Part shown: positions 8,731 through 17,230 of the stretch, piece after piece
How positions within the stretch are numbered: position 1 is the stretch's first letter
Layout: each line of letters begins with the position of its first letter
DNA from: UBA4582 sp013204195
Lineage (GTDB): Bacteria > Pseudomonadota > Gammaproteobacteria > Pseudomonadales > Azotimanducaceae
Reading direction: 5' to 3'
DNA length: 64,000 nucleotides
Assembly: GCA_963925735.1 (NCBI GenBank)
Contig: CAWUUH010000009.1
Span: 36,190-100,189 of the forward strand
Position numbers and translations under genes: made by a program
Notes under the pieces: model-generated
What the model was told of the DNA's origin: nothing
What the model saw: the letters and a program-made list of their open reading frames with translations, nothing else
Database searches by the model: none

Positions 8731-9615
8731 TTACGAATTGCTCGATTCTTTAGTGAACAATTGGTCCAGTTTGTCTTCGTAGTCGTGGTAGCCCAGAAAC
8801 TCGTACAGATCGTTACGGGTCTGCATGGTGTCAATCACCGCTTGCTGAGACCCTTCTTTACGCAAGGTCTGGTAAACGTTGAGCGCTGCGGCATTCATTG
8901 CCCGGAACGCTGACAGTGGATACAAAGCCATCTTAATACCAACCGACGCCAGTTCCTCGGTGGTATAACAGGGCGTTGCGCCGAATTCGGTAATGTTGGC
9001 CAACACCGGGATCTTCACCGCGTCGACGACCTGCTGATACATGTCGAGGCTAGTCATCGCCTCGGCGAAAATGGCATCGGCGCCAGCCGCTTCAAAAATT
9101 CTGGCACGCTCGATCACTTCTTCAAGGCCGACAACGGCCAAGGCGTCGGTACGCGCCATGACGACGAAGGCGTCATCAGTCTTCGCATCAACTGCAGCTT
9201 TGATGCGGTCCGCCATCTCGGCACGGCTGACAATTTCCTTATTGGGCCGATGACCACAACGTTTCTGCGCGACCTGATCTTCAATATGCACGCCGGCGGC
9301 ACCGGCCCTGATCATTTCTTTGACGGTTCTGCTGATATTAAAAGCGCCACCCCAACCGGTGTCGATATCGACCAGCAATGGCAGGCTCGATGCACCTGTG
9401 ATCCGCCGAACATCTTCCAGGACATTGTCCAGCGAGGTCATACCCAAGTCGGGCAAACCGTATGAGGCATTCGCCACACCGGCACCAGACAGGTAAATAC
9501 ACCGGTAGCCAGAAGCCTCGGCCATAATCGCCGTATAGGCGTTGATGGTCCCGACCACTTGCAGAGGAGTCTCCTGCTCGATCGCCAGCCTGAATTTTTG
9601 TCCCGCAGTCATCAT
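8731..9615 (-). CDS. prpB: Methylisocitrate lyase
   Basis: A 294-residue protein of the isocitrate lyase/PEP mutase superfamily. The active-site signature KRCGH is present in QKRCGHRPNKE, with the metal-binding region LPLLVDIDTGWGG upstream. PrpB splits 2-methylisocitrate to pyruvate and succinate, the last step of the methylcitrate cycle for propionate. An upstream start would add 13 residues, but the ATG at 9615 has GAGGG seven bases upstream and gives the usual N-terminus. It is the first gene of the prpB-prpC pair and is divergent from pabB. Confidence 0.88.
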   Translation of the reverse strand: MMTAGQKFRLAIEQETPLQVVGTINAYTAIMAEASGYRCIYLSGAGVANASYGLPDLGMTSLDNVLEDVRRITGASSLPLLVDIDTGWGGAFNISRTVKEMIRAGAAGVHIEDQVAQKRCGHRPNKEIVSRAEMADRIKAAVDAKTDDAFVVMARTDALAVVGLEEVIERARIFEAAGADAIFAEAMTSLDMYQQVVDAVKIPVLANITEFGATPCYTTEELASVGIKMALYPLSAFRAMNAAALNVYQTLRKEGSQQAVIDTMQTRNDLYEFLGYHDYEDKLDQLFTKESSNS

Positions 9616-9746
9616 TCCATTGCCCTCTTTTGGTCCACATATAAAAGCAGTCAAGTATACAGAAAACTGACCTCGCGTCGCGTAAATATTAGTCCTTGAG
9701 TCCCGTCGACGTTAAACTGCTCCCCTCAATCGACGTAGAATGCGCC

Positions 9747-11102
9747 ATGCTTTGGAGTGTAGAAATATTGCCTTACGAAACCGACGCGTTCGCGTGGTTT
9801 CGGCGCCTAGAGGACCAACATCTGCCCTTCCTGCTCGAGAGTCATGGCGCCGCGCAGCAGCGTTACGACATCATTGGCGCCAACCCAAGTAGCACCATTG
9901 AGGTCATCCAGGGCGAAGTGCGAGTAGACCAGGTGCTCACGACGCTGGATGCTTTCGATGCGGTCGAACAAACAGTAAACACTATGGTACCAGACTCAGC
10001 TTGCCCGCTAGACCTGCCATTTCAAGGCGGCGCGGTTGGATTTTTCGGCTATGAGCTCACTCATCGCGCGCAAAAACTCCCAGGACGCTCTGGCTCGGAG
10101 CGTGATTTGGCGGACATGCTAGTAGGCATTTATGACATCTTTATCGTTATCGACCATGAACTGCGCCAAACTCACCGGGTTTGCACGCCAGGGGCCACGG
10201 CCAACGCCAAGGCACTTTGGGCCAAACTGTTAGCGCCATCGCGCAAACTACCCGGGCTGGATTTTCAGAGCACCAGCGATGTTCAAATGGACATGTCAGC
10301 CCCACAGTATTATCAGGCGTTTGAAAAAATCAAAAACTATATCGATGCGGGCGACTGCTACCAGGTTAACTTTGCTCAACGCTTCAGCGCAACGTATCGA
10401 GGCAACCCGCTAGGGCTTTATCAAGCGCTACGGCAAACCCAGCGGGCGCCATTTTCTGCCTGTATAAGAACACCGGGCGCCGACATTCTGAGTTTTTCAC
10501 CGGAGCGCCTGGTGCGGGTTGCGGATCGACAGATTCTCACCCAACCCATAAAAGGCACCCGCCCCAGACATCCAGATCCGAGCGAAGACCAGCGTCTCGC
10601 AGAGGAATTACAGAGCAGCGAGAAGGATCGGGCCGAGAATCTCATGATCGTCGATCTGCTCCGCAATGACCTGGGCAAGACCGCCGTACCCGGCTCAATT
10701 GCCGTAGACTCGCTGTTTGAACTGGTCACCTTCGCCAATGTCCATCACCTTGTGAGCTCGGTGAGTGGCGAGTTGCGCCCAGACGTGAGCGCTATGGATT
10801 TATTACGCGCCTGTTTCCCGGGTGGCTCAGTCACCGGCGCACCGAAATACCGGGCCATGCAAATTATCGCTGAGCTTGAGCCGGTCAAACGGCAGGCTTA
10901 TTGTGGCGCCATTGGTTACTACAGTTATCACGGCAACCTGGATACCAACCTGCCTATTCGCACCATTATCTGCACGAACAACAAACTTCACTATTGGGGT
11001 GGCGGCGGTATCGTGGCTGATTCCGAAGCGGCGCAGGAATACGAGGAAACGCTAACCAAGGTCAATTTTATCAGTAACGCCCTGGCGTCCTTGACAAAAT
11101 AA
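9747..11102 (+). CDS. pabB: Aminodeoxychorismate synthase component I
   Basis: A 451-residue chorismate-binding enzyme. The motif PIKGTRPR has the lysine that acts as nucleophile in PabB; anthranilate synthase TrpE has alanine there (PIAGT), which favours the PabB call. Other signatures are LLRNDLGK, FPGGSVTGAPK and YCGAIGYYS, and a GGGGIV stretch near the end. It aminates chorismate at C4 for folate synthesis, together with a glutaminase subunit not encoded here. The ATG at 9747 is chosen; a TTG at 9696 in the same frame is less likely. The stop codon lies inside a 13-bp tandem duplication. Confidence 0.88.
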   Translation: MLWSVEILPYETDAFAWFRRLEDQHLPFLLESHGAAQQRYDIIGANPSSTIEVIQGEVRVDQVLTTLDAFDAVEQTVNTMVPDSACPLDLPFQGGAVGFFGYELTHRAQKLPGRSGSERDLADMLVGIYDIFIVIDHELRQTHRVCTPGATANAKALWAKLLAPSRKLPGLDFQSTSDVQMDMSAPQYYQAFEKIKNYIDAGDCYQVNFAQRFSATYRGNPLGLYQALRQTQRAPFSACIRTPGADILSFSPERLVRVADRQILTQPIKGTRPRHPDPSEDQRLAEELQSSEKDRAENLMIVDLLRNDLGKTAVPGSIAVDSLFELVTFANVHHLVSSVSGELRPDVSAMDLLRACFPGGSVTGAPKYRAMQIIAELEPVKRQAYCGAIGYYSYHGNLDTNLPIRTIICTNNKLHYWGGGGIVADSEAAQEYEETLTKVNFISNALASLTK

Positions 11103-11118
11103 TAAGACAAAATAATAA
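11093..11118. repeat. Perfect 13-bp tandem duplication across the pabB stop codon
   Basis: Two exact copies of GACAAAATAATAA (11093-11105 and 11106-11118). The first copy carries the last pabB codons and the TAA stop at 11100-11102. The duplication leaves the protein unchanged because translation stops in the first copy. Confidence 0.9.
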
Positions 11119-11159
11119 GACCGAGGCCACCGGCCGCGACTAAAACGCACCGACCGCAA

Positions 11160-11774
11160 TTATACGCCGGGGTTAATCGCCGCCTCATCGATGAATTGAC
11201 GCAACTCAGCGTAGTCGTCGGTGACACGGAACTGTGGAAATTCCTCAATAACATTCTTCGGCGCACGAAATAGGAAACCCGCATCGGCTTCTGCCAACAT
11301 CGTTGTGTCGTTATAGGAATCCCCGGCAGCATAGATTCGATAGTTCAACGCATGCAGCGATTGCACTGAGATTTTCTTGGGGTCCTGCTGGCGGAGCTTA
11401 TAGCCCGTGACATTACCCGCATCATCTACGATCAGCCGATGGCAGAACAAGGTCGGCCACGCCAATTGTTGCATCAGCGGCTGAGCGAATTCATAGAAGG
11501 TGTCAGATAAAATAATCACCTGATAACTGGCGCGCAGAGAATCCAGAAAATCTTTCGCGCCATCCATGGGCGCCAGTGTCTGGATCACGTCTTGGATGTC
11601 ATCCAGCTTGAGGTTATGTTCCGCCAAAATTCGCAAGCGTTGCTGCATCAGCACGTCGTAGTCGGGGATATCCCGCGTGGTGGCGCGTAATGACTCGATG
11701 CCGGTTTTCTCAGCGAATGCAATCCATATTTCTGGGACTAAAACGCCTTCGAGATCTAAACAAACAAGATCCAT
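11160..11774 (-). CDS. thrH: Bifunctional phosphoserine phosphatase/homoserine phosphotransferase ThrH
   Basis: A 204-residue HAD-superfamily protein matching Pseudomonas ThrH in length and sequence. The nucleophile motif is CLDLEGVLVPEIW, where D7 is the nucleophile and E9 occupies the place of the usual second aspartate. Motif II is ILSDTFYEF and motif IV is AAGDSYNDTTML. ThrH dephosphorylates phosphoserine and can transfer the phosphate to homoserine, linking serine and threonine synthesis. It is convergent with pabB. With serC at 27934 it supplies two of the three serine-pathway steps inside this window. Confidence 0.9.
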   Translation of the reverse strand: MDLVCLDLEGVLVPEIWIAFAEKTGIESLRATTRDIPDYDVLMQQRLRILAEHNLKLDDIQDVIQTLAPMDGAKDFLDSLRASYQVIILSDTFYEFAQPLMQQLAWPTLFCHRLIVDDAGNVTGYKLRQQDPKKISVQSLHALNYRIYAAGDSYNDTTMLAEADAGFLFRAPKNVIEEFPQFRVTDDYAELRQFIDEAAINPGV

Positions 11775-11939
11775 GACCTATCCTATTGATGAGTATAACG
11801 GTAACAGTCACTACTGGTTGATTCACCAGCTCACTGCAAAGAAACCAAATTGTTTCATGGCCAGCTTGGGTTTAGCAAGAAAATTCAGCCAACGATCGTT
11901 TTGAAGCGCAGTCGATGCTGATATCAACCAGCACGCAGA

Positions 11940-12914
11940 CTACAGGGTGGGCAATTTAATCTCGCTGAAGAGTAATTCTAATTCAGCTCTGTTTTGGCGT
12001 TCAAAGGCATCGTCAACAAGTTCACGAGCCAGATGTGGCGCGAACAACTCAAGAAACTCATACATATAGCCGCGCAAAAACGTTCCACGGCGACACCCTA
12101 TCATCGTTGTACTCGAGTCGAACAGATGTGTGGCGTCAAGCGCCACCAGATCACTATCGACAACCGGGTCATGGGCCATTGTCGCAATAATACCGATACC
12201 TAAGCCAAGCCGAACATAAGTCTTGATCACATCCGCGTCAGTGGCTGTGAAGACGACTTTGGGTGATAGACCACGGTGCATAAAAGCATCATCTAACTTC
12301 GATCGCCCCGTGAAGCCAAATACGTAGGTCACAATCGGAAAGCGGGCGACAGCCTCTAGCGTCAATTTTCCCACTTCAGTTAATGGATGTCCTTTCGGGA
12401 CTACAATACAGCGATTCCAGGTATAACAAGGCATCATCACAAGATCACCGAATAGCTCCAGGGCTTCTGTCGCGATGGCAAAATCAACGACACCATCGGC
12501 GGCCATCTCGGCAATTTGCATTGGGCTTCCCTGGTGCATATGTAACGAAACATCAGGATAGCGTTCAATAAAGGCACTGATCACTTTGGGCAACGCATAA
12601 CGTGCCTGAGTATGGGTCGTCGCAACTGACAGGCTGCCCTTCCTTTCGTTACTGAATTCCTGAGCGACCTGTTTGATACTCTCGACCGTATGTAAAATCT
12701 CTCCGGCTTTCTCGATAATAGTCTGCCCCGCCGGCGTAATGCGGGTTAGATGTTTACCGCTTCGAGCAAAGACCTCGACGCCCAACTCATCTTCCAGCAA
12801 GCGGATCTGCTTGCTGATTCCAGGCTGCGAAGTAAACAGGCTTTGTGCCGTCGCAGAGACGTTCAGGCCATGATGGGCCACTTCCCATATGTATCTGAGT
12901 TGTTGAAGTTTCAT
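11940..12914 (-). CDS. cysB: LysR-type regulator CysB of sulfur assimilation
   Basis: A 324-residue LysR protein, the standard CysB size. The N-terminus MKLQQLRYIWEVAHHGLNVS and the helix-turn-helix (TAQSLFTSQPGISKQIRLL) match CysB/Cbl closely; the effector domain contains TTHTQARYALP and YVFGFTGRSKLD. CysB activates the cysteine regulon with N-acetylserine as inducer. It stands alone, preceded by a possible -10 element at 13027-13032. I cannot see a clear autoregulatory CysB site. Confidence 0.92.
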   Translation of the reverse strand: MKLQQLRYIWEVAHHGLNVSATAQSLFTSQPGISKQIRLLEDELGVEVFARSGKHLTRITPAGQTIIEKAGEILHTVESIKQVAQEFSNERKGSLSVATTHTQARYALPKVISAFIERYPDVSLHMHQGSPMQIAEMAADGVVDFAIATEALELFGDLVMMPCYTWNRCIVVPKGHPLTEVGKLTLEAVARFPIVTYVFGFTGRSKLDDAFMHRGLSPKVVFTATDADVIKTYVRLGLGIGIIATMAHDPVVDSDLVALDATHLFDSSTTMIGCRRGTFLRGYMYEFLELFAPHLARELVDDAFERQNRAELELLFSEIKLPTL

Positions 12915-13026
12915 AGGCGGTCCAACTGAAAGTATCCGTGCTTGAGGGCGATCTTCGTACTGATGGCGCTAGAACTTGCGACCTAACACTGTAACTATTC
13001 AGGGTTTGATCCTTGAGCGAAGCCTT

Positions 13027-13057
13027 ATTATAAACGCGAATCGTCTAAAAATGTCAT
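13027..13057 (-). promoter_or_regulatory. Possible sigma-70 promoter for cysB
   Basis: On the minus strand TATAAT (13027-13032) is preceded at 19 bases by ATGACA (13052-13057). The -10 is perfect but the spacer is long. The start site would lie about 105 bases upstream of the cysB ATG. Confidence 0.35.
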
Positions 13058-13143
13058 CAAATATTCTATTAGACTCTAACGATTTAATGCGCTCCCTCGG
13101 AAAATTCTCCATTTAAAACACCCGATCACGGGCTGACGCATGA

Positions 13144-14043
13144 TTACCGTCTGTTCGTGATGCCATGGGGTACGTGTCCCGTCGGCACAAATTCGCTGGC
13201 AAGCCGACAATGCTCAGCCTGATCATCGAAGAAAACATCTGCCCCAAATGCCTTGAGGAACTCTGCCTTGCTCATACCACCCAGGAACAAGGACTCATCA
13301 ATACGAATATTCCAGGCTCTAAGCGTCTTGATCACCCGTTCATGAGAAGGTGCGGCTCTGGCAGTCACTAACGCGGTTCGAATCGGGCATTCTCCCGTTG
13401 GAAACTCACTCTGTAGATCATGTAAAGCCGCCAAGAACGGTTTGAACGGTCCGCCCATCAGCGGCTCGTTGGCCGCCTGCTGTTCATTGGCGGTAAATGC
13501 CTGCAGCCCTGCCGCCTGATAGATTTGCTCTGACTCGTCAGAAAACAGCACCGCATCACCATCGAAGGCAAACTGTAGTTGATCTGACTCTCGGGGTTGT
13601 TGTGGTGACGGCAAGATACTGGCCGCTGCCATGCCATTGTCGAGGGCTTCGCGAACATCTTCAGGATTGGTCGAGAGAAACAGGTGACAACGAAACGGCC
13701 GCATATAACGAAAAGGTGGCGAGCCGCCAGTAAATGCGGCTCTGGATATCGGCAAAGCATGATGTTGAATGGAATTAAACACCCGCAGACCGGTATCTGC
13801 GGTATTTCTGGACAACAATATCACCTCAACCTGCTCTTCTCCTGCGAGTAGTTGATTTAAGTGCAGCAGCTTTCTCACTAGCGGAAATGCGTCACCGGGC
13901 GCCAGCGGCTCCGACTCGCGAGCGATCTGATAAGCCGCATAGGCAGCGACACCCTCTTCGCGATAAACTCTGTCACTCTCGCTGAGATCGAACAGGGCAC
14001 TGCTTGATGTTGCGACCACCAGCTTTTTTTTTTTGCCCTCCAT
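13144..14043 (-). CDS. 5'-nucleotidase (PF06189 family)
   Basis: A 299-residue cytosolic-type 5'-nucleotidase, resembling the cN-I family. Recognisable stretches are LVVATSSSALFDL, VILLSRNTADTGLRVFNSI, AFTGGSPP, AVLFSDESE and the C-terminal FFDDQAEHC, which carries acidic HAD-like residues. Members remove phosphate from AMP or IMP. The start at 14043 gives MEGKKKKLVV; an upstream in-frame ATG would add 13 residues and lacks a better ribosome site. Codons 4-7 contain 11 consecutive A residues on the coding strand, a possible slippage site. It is divergent from the VWA cluster. Confidence 0.75.
   Translation of the reverse strand: MEGKKKKLVVATSSSALFDLSESDRVYREEGVAAYAAYQIARESEPLAPGDAFPLVRKLLHLNQLLAGEEQVEVILLSRNTADTGLRVFNSIQHHALPISRAAFTGGSPPFRYMRPFRCHLFLSTNPEDVREALDNGMAAASILPSPQQPRESDQLQFAFDGDAVLFSDESEQIYQAAGLQAFTANEQQAANEPLMGGPFKPFLAALHDLQSEFPTGECPIRTALVTARAAPSHERVIKTLRAWNIRIDESLFLGGMSKAEFLKAFGADVFFDDQAEHCRLASEFVPTGHVPHGITNRR
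14024..14034 (-). repeat. 11-base homopolymer (A on coding strand) in the 5'-nucleotidase start region
   Basis: Eleven consecutive T residues on the plus strand, read as A in the gene, encode four lysines at codons 4-7. Homopolymers this long in coding DNA are prone to replication or transcription slippage. Confidence 0.9.
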
Positions 14044-14123
14044 CCTCAAAACCCCTAACCTTGAGGCTGTAACGTTAACCATTCACCCACAGAAGTCAAT
14101 CAGGCCAACCAGCAACAGGAATT

Positions 14124-14831
14124 ATGAGCAAGGACCCTAATCTTCCCGGCAAGCCCTCCCAAGCCGTCAGCCAGTTTCTCGACCAAGTGGCTCGAACACC
14201 GGTCAAGTCTAGCGCTGCCGATGCTGGGCGCCTGATCTTTGCCTTAGACGCTACCGCCAGTCGCGAACCTATGTGGGACAGTGCCTGCCGAATCCAGGCA
14301 GAGATGTTTGCCGAGACGGCCAGCCTGGGTGGCCTCCAGGTTCAGCTATGTTATTACCGGGGCTTCCAACAGTTTCATTGTGACCGCTGGTGTACTGACA
14401 CTGCACACTTGCAGCAGCAAATGGCCCAGGTTCGATGTCTCGGTGGTGCGACCCAGATTGGTCGTGTCCTCGAGCACTGTGTGATTGAAGCCCGCCAGCA
14501 CAAAGTTCAGGCGCTGGTTTTTATCGGCGACGCTATTGAGGAGGCCACTGACCCATTATGCGCAACCGCCGGCCAGCTAGGCCTATTGAATGTACCTGTA
14601 TTCATCTTTCAGGAAGGCCATTCACCGCAAGTCACGCGCGCATTCCAACAAATAGCCCAACTGTCAGGCGGCGCCTGCGTACCCTTTGATCACCACAGCG
14701 CCAATGAACTCCGCGACCTGTTAACGGCTGTGGCTGTGTACGCCGCCGGCGGCCGCAAGGCGCTGGAAAATTTCAGTCGACGTGCTGGGCCTGGCGTTGC
14801 CTTGCTTACCCGCCAATTTAAGGACCGGTAG
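14124..14831 (+). CDS. VWA-domain-like protein
   Basis: A 235-residue protein with a von Willebrand factor A-like fold: LIFALDATASREPMW resembles the first MIDAS strand (DxTxS in place of DxSxS), GGATQIGRVL supplies the usual threonine, and LVFIGDAIEE supplies the late aspartate. No signal peptide or membrane segment is visible, so it is cytoplasmic. It is the first gene of a cluster whose next gene starts at the very next base, so the products are probably made together. The partner and role are unknown. Confidence 0.65.
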   Translation: MSKDPNLPGKPSQAVSQFLDQVARTPVKSSAADAGRLIFALDATASREPMWDSACRIQAEMFAETASLGGLQVQLCYYRGFQQFHCDRWCTDTAHLQQQMAQVRCLGGATQIGRVLEHCVIEARQHKVQALVFIGDAIEEATDPLCATAGQLGLLNVPVFIFQEGHSPQVTRAFQQIAQLSGGACVPFDHHSANELRDLLTAVAVYAAGGRKALENFSRRAGPGVALLTRQFKDR

Positions 14832-15563
14832 ATGCTGCAGCTGACCCTGGCAATCGTCGTTTTAATTATTTTGTTCGCCGGCTTGCGAATCGCCCTCGGC
14901 CGCCGACGGCTGAGCATCCGGCAATTTATGTATATTTACGCCAGCGTCGTCGGTGGCGGCATGCTGGTTTTTCTGGGACTGACCGGGCGCCTCAACTGGT
15001 TATTTGCCCTGCTTGGCGCTGCACTGCCTTTTTTGATGCGAGTATTACCTTGGATCAGCCGCAGCCTCGGGCTGGCTAGCCTCTATCGTCGACTGCGTGC
15101 CACAACCGGCTTTGGCGCACCGGTCCAGCCCGCTAGTGGTCAAACTTCAGCACTGGATACTCGGTTTTTTGCCATGACCCTGGAGCATGACAGCGGCACA
15201 ATGAACGGCATGATCCTGGAAGGCCAATTTACCGGCCAACAACTGTCTCAACTGGATGTGAAGCAATTACAGCTATTACTCGGCGAGTGTCGAGTCGATA
15301 ATGACTCGGTTAATGTGCTAACGGCTTATCTTGATCGTCACTATCCTGATTGGCACGCGCATTTCGAAGCGCCGACCACGACGGCAGCCATGGATACCGC
15401 GCAGGCCTATGAGATACTGGGACTGCAGCCCGGGGCGACGCGCGAAATGGTGATTAATGCCCATCGAAAGCTGATGCAGAAATTCCACCCCGATCGAGGG
15501 GGTCCCACCTACCTGGCGACCCAGATCAATCTGGCGAAAGACCTACTGATGGAGCATTTGTAA
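14832..15563 (+). CDS. Membrane-anchored J-domain protein
   Basis: A 243-residue protein. Two or three hydrophobic segments (residues about 1-20, 33-50 and 56-75) place the N-terminus in the inner membrane. The C-terminus (about 188-243) is a J domain: AYEILGLQPGATREMV, the HPD motif in QKFHPDRGG, and a final helix. J domains stimulate Hsp70/DnaK ATPase, so this protein probably recruits DnaK to the membrane. It starts one base after the VWA stop and is followed directly by the RDD gene. Confidence 0.75.
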   Translation: MLQLTLAIVVLIILFAGLRIALGRRRLSIRQFMYIYASVVGGGMLVFLGLTGRLNWLFALLGAALPFLMRVLPWISRSLGLASLYRRLRATTGFGAPVQPASGQTSALDTRFFAMTLEHDSGTMNGMILEGQFTGQQLSQLDVKQLQLLLGECRVDNDSVNVLTAYLDRHYPDWHAHFEAPTTTAAMDTAQAYEILGLQPGATREMVINAHRKLMQKFHPDRGGPTYLATQINLAKDLLMEHL

Positions 15564-16052
15564 TTGTCCGGCGCAACCCCGATCTACGTGGGCTTTTGGT
15601 CTAGGTTCCTGGCTTTTCTGATCGACAGTCTGGTGGCTTCCCTATTCCTTTACCCGCTTTCGTTATTGTATGACCCCGCCCTGGCGCTGAATCTGGACCC
15701 CACCCACGCGAACCAGATTGTCGATGCGTTACTCGCCAAAATGATGTTGGAAATGATCTTGATTGGCGCGCTCTTTATTGCCTTTTGGATCTATTTCGGC
15801 TCCAGCCCAGGAAAAATGCTGTTCAAGAGTTATATCGTCGATGCCAGCACTCTGGGGCCGGCTAGTCGCAAACAGCTGTTGATACGTTACTTGGGGTACT
15901 ATGTGAGCCTGCTGCCCTTTGGCCTGGGCTTCTTTTGGATAGGTCTCGATCCTCGCAAACAAGGCTGGCACGACAAGTTGGCCGATACATTAGTCGTCAA
16001 TCAACAGACCCGCGATACCTTGCGAGTTGAACTCAGCAGCGATAGATCATGA
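15564..16052 (+). CDS. RDD family membrane protein
   Basis: A 162-residue RDD protein. The N-terminus (GFWSRFLAFLIDSLVASL) has the conserved arginine and aspartate of the family. Further membrane segments lie at about 60-80 and 110-130, and GKMLFKSYIVDA and RKQGWHDKLADTLVV are characteristic. The start is a TTG at 15564 directly after the J-domain stop, with GGAG nine bases upstream; the next ATG would remove the first membrane helix. Some RDD proteins are linked to ion transport, but the function here is unknown. Confidence 0.75.
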   Translation: MSGATPIYVGFWSRFLAFLIDSLVASLFLYPLSLLYDPALALNLDPTHANQIVDALLAKMMLEMILIGALFIAFWIYFGSSPGKMLFKSYIVDASTLGPASRKQLLIRYLGYYVSLLPFGLGFFWIGLDPRKQGWHDKLADTLVVNQQTRDTLRVELSSDRS

Positions 16053-16531
16053 CACCTTTCGAGCAATTGACCGCAGACCATCAGCAACTGGGCAGGCTCA
16101 TTATCAGCCAGTCATTGGCCACTGACCCTGACATCATACCCAGACTCACAGCCCTGGAGATTCAGCTGAGCGGCCTCGCTGTCACCGCGGCGCGGGCAGA
16201 ACGCAGCCCCGCCCTCGCCGCGATGCTGACCCTGCAGATTCGAAAAGTCAGCCAGGAGATCTATTGCCTTGCCCACTGTGCGCTGGGTTATCTGGCGCTG
16301 GTAGACGAGCTGCCAGGTACCAATGAGCCCTTGCTGGTGCCCGCAGAATACCGGCGACTCAGTCAGCTGTATCTGAACCCCAAGATTCCAGACCTCGACA
16401 GTCGCGGCGACCCACGGCAGTATCTGATCGATCTTTTATTGATTAACCCTGCACCACGATTAGACGCCACAAGCCAGCGCGGGCCCGGCGAAACACCTAA
16501 TCTGCAGCTAAACCAGGAGCGAAAACTGTGA
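16049..16531 (+). CDS. Uncharacterised protein of the VWA/J-domain/RDD cluster
   Basis: A 160-residue protein I do not recognise. The sequence is largely helical, with a first half rich in leucine and alanine (LTALEIQLSGLAVTAARAERS, then IRKVSQEIYCLAHCALGYL) and a polar C-terminal tail. No signal peptide or clear membrane helix is present. The ATG overlaps the RDD stop codon (ATGA) and its own stop overlaps the start of the HAD gene (GTGA), so it is translationally coupled on both sides and is very likely a real gene. Confidence 0.6.
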   Translation: MTPFEQLTADHQQLGRLIISQSLATDPDIIPRLTALEIQLSGLAVTAARAERSPALAAMLTLQIRKVSQEIYCLAHCALGYLALVDELPGTNEPLLVPAEYRRLSQLYLNPKIPDLDSRGDPRQYLIDLLLINPAPRLDATSQRGPGETPNLQLNQERKL

Positions 16532-17226
16532 CCCGTCTTGAGTCTGCCGGCACTCGGCGTAGCAATCTCGAACCGATTGAGGCGTACATTTTTGACCTGG
16601 ATGGCACCCTGCTGAACACATTGCAGAACCTGGCCAATTGTTATAATCGTGTCTTGGTCGAGTTGGGCTATCCAACGCACCCGGCAGATGCCTACCGATA
16701 CTTCATTGGCGACGGTGCCCGACGTTGCGTTGAACGTTGTCTGCCCGCCAGCGCCCAAAGCCCTGCAATCATTGATCAGATGCTGGCGTTGCAACAATTG
16801 GACTACGTTGCAAATTGGCAACTGGACGCCCAGCCCTATGCCGGCGTCGTGGCAATGTTAGCGACGCTGGTTGAACGAGGAGCCCCAATGGCGGTCCTGT
16901 CAAACAAGGACCAACGATTTACACAGGCCTGTGTCGAATTTTTCTTCCCGAACACGCCCTTTCAGCACATTGTCGGTTATTCAGACTCAGTACCCCATAA
17001 GCCCGACCCCACAGGGGCCAAAATGATCGCGGCAAGCTTCAAAACACCCCCTGCGCGCATTGCCCTATTAGGCGATACAGCTATGGACATGCAAACTGCG
17101 GTAAGCTGCGGTATGCAGGGACTGGGCGCCTTGTGGGGCTTTCGTGACGCAGCGGAACTCAATGCCGCGGGGGCCCAACGTTTACTTAACGCACCACTGG
17201 ATCTAACCCATATTTCGGGAGCATAA
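16528..17226 (+). CDS. gph: Phosphoglycolate phosphatase-like HAD hydrolase
   Basis: A 232-residue HAD-family hydrolase of Gph type. The nucleophile motif is FDLDGTLLNT, motif II is AVLSNKDQRF, the lysine region is PHKPDPTG, and motif IV is LLGDTAMDM. The family converts 2-phosphoglycolate to glycolate. The start is GTG within the GTGA overlap at the end of the previous gene. The family contains other small-phosphate phosphatases, so the exact substrate is not proven. The aminotransferase gene starts four bases after its stop. Confidence 0.75.
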   Translation: MTRLESAGTRRSNLEPIEAYIFDLDGTLLNTLQNLANCYNRVLVELGYPTHPADAYRYFIGDGARRCVERCLPASAQSPAIIDQMLALQQLDYVANWQLDAQPYAGVVAMLATLVERGAPMAVLSNKDQRFTQACVEFFFPNTPFQHIVGYSDSVPHKPDPTGAKMIAASFKTPPARIALLGDTAMDMQTAVSCGMQGLGALWGFRDAAELNAAGAQRLLNAPLDLTHISGA

Positions 17227-17230
17227 CTCG

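Noticed and set aside
13370..13385. GGTTCGAATC-like string resembling a tRNA T-arm.
   Set aside because: It lies inside the 5'-nucleotidase gene and no cloverleaf can be built around it.
14124..17226. Tellurite-resistance (Ter) or defence island reading of the VWA/J-domain cluster.
   Set aside because: No TerD, TerC or nuclease-type genes are present, and base composition resembles the surroundings.
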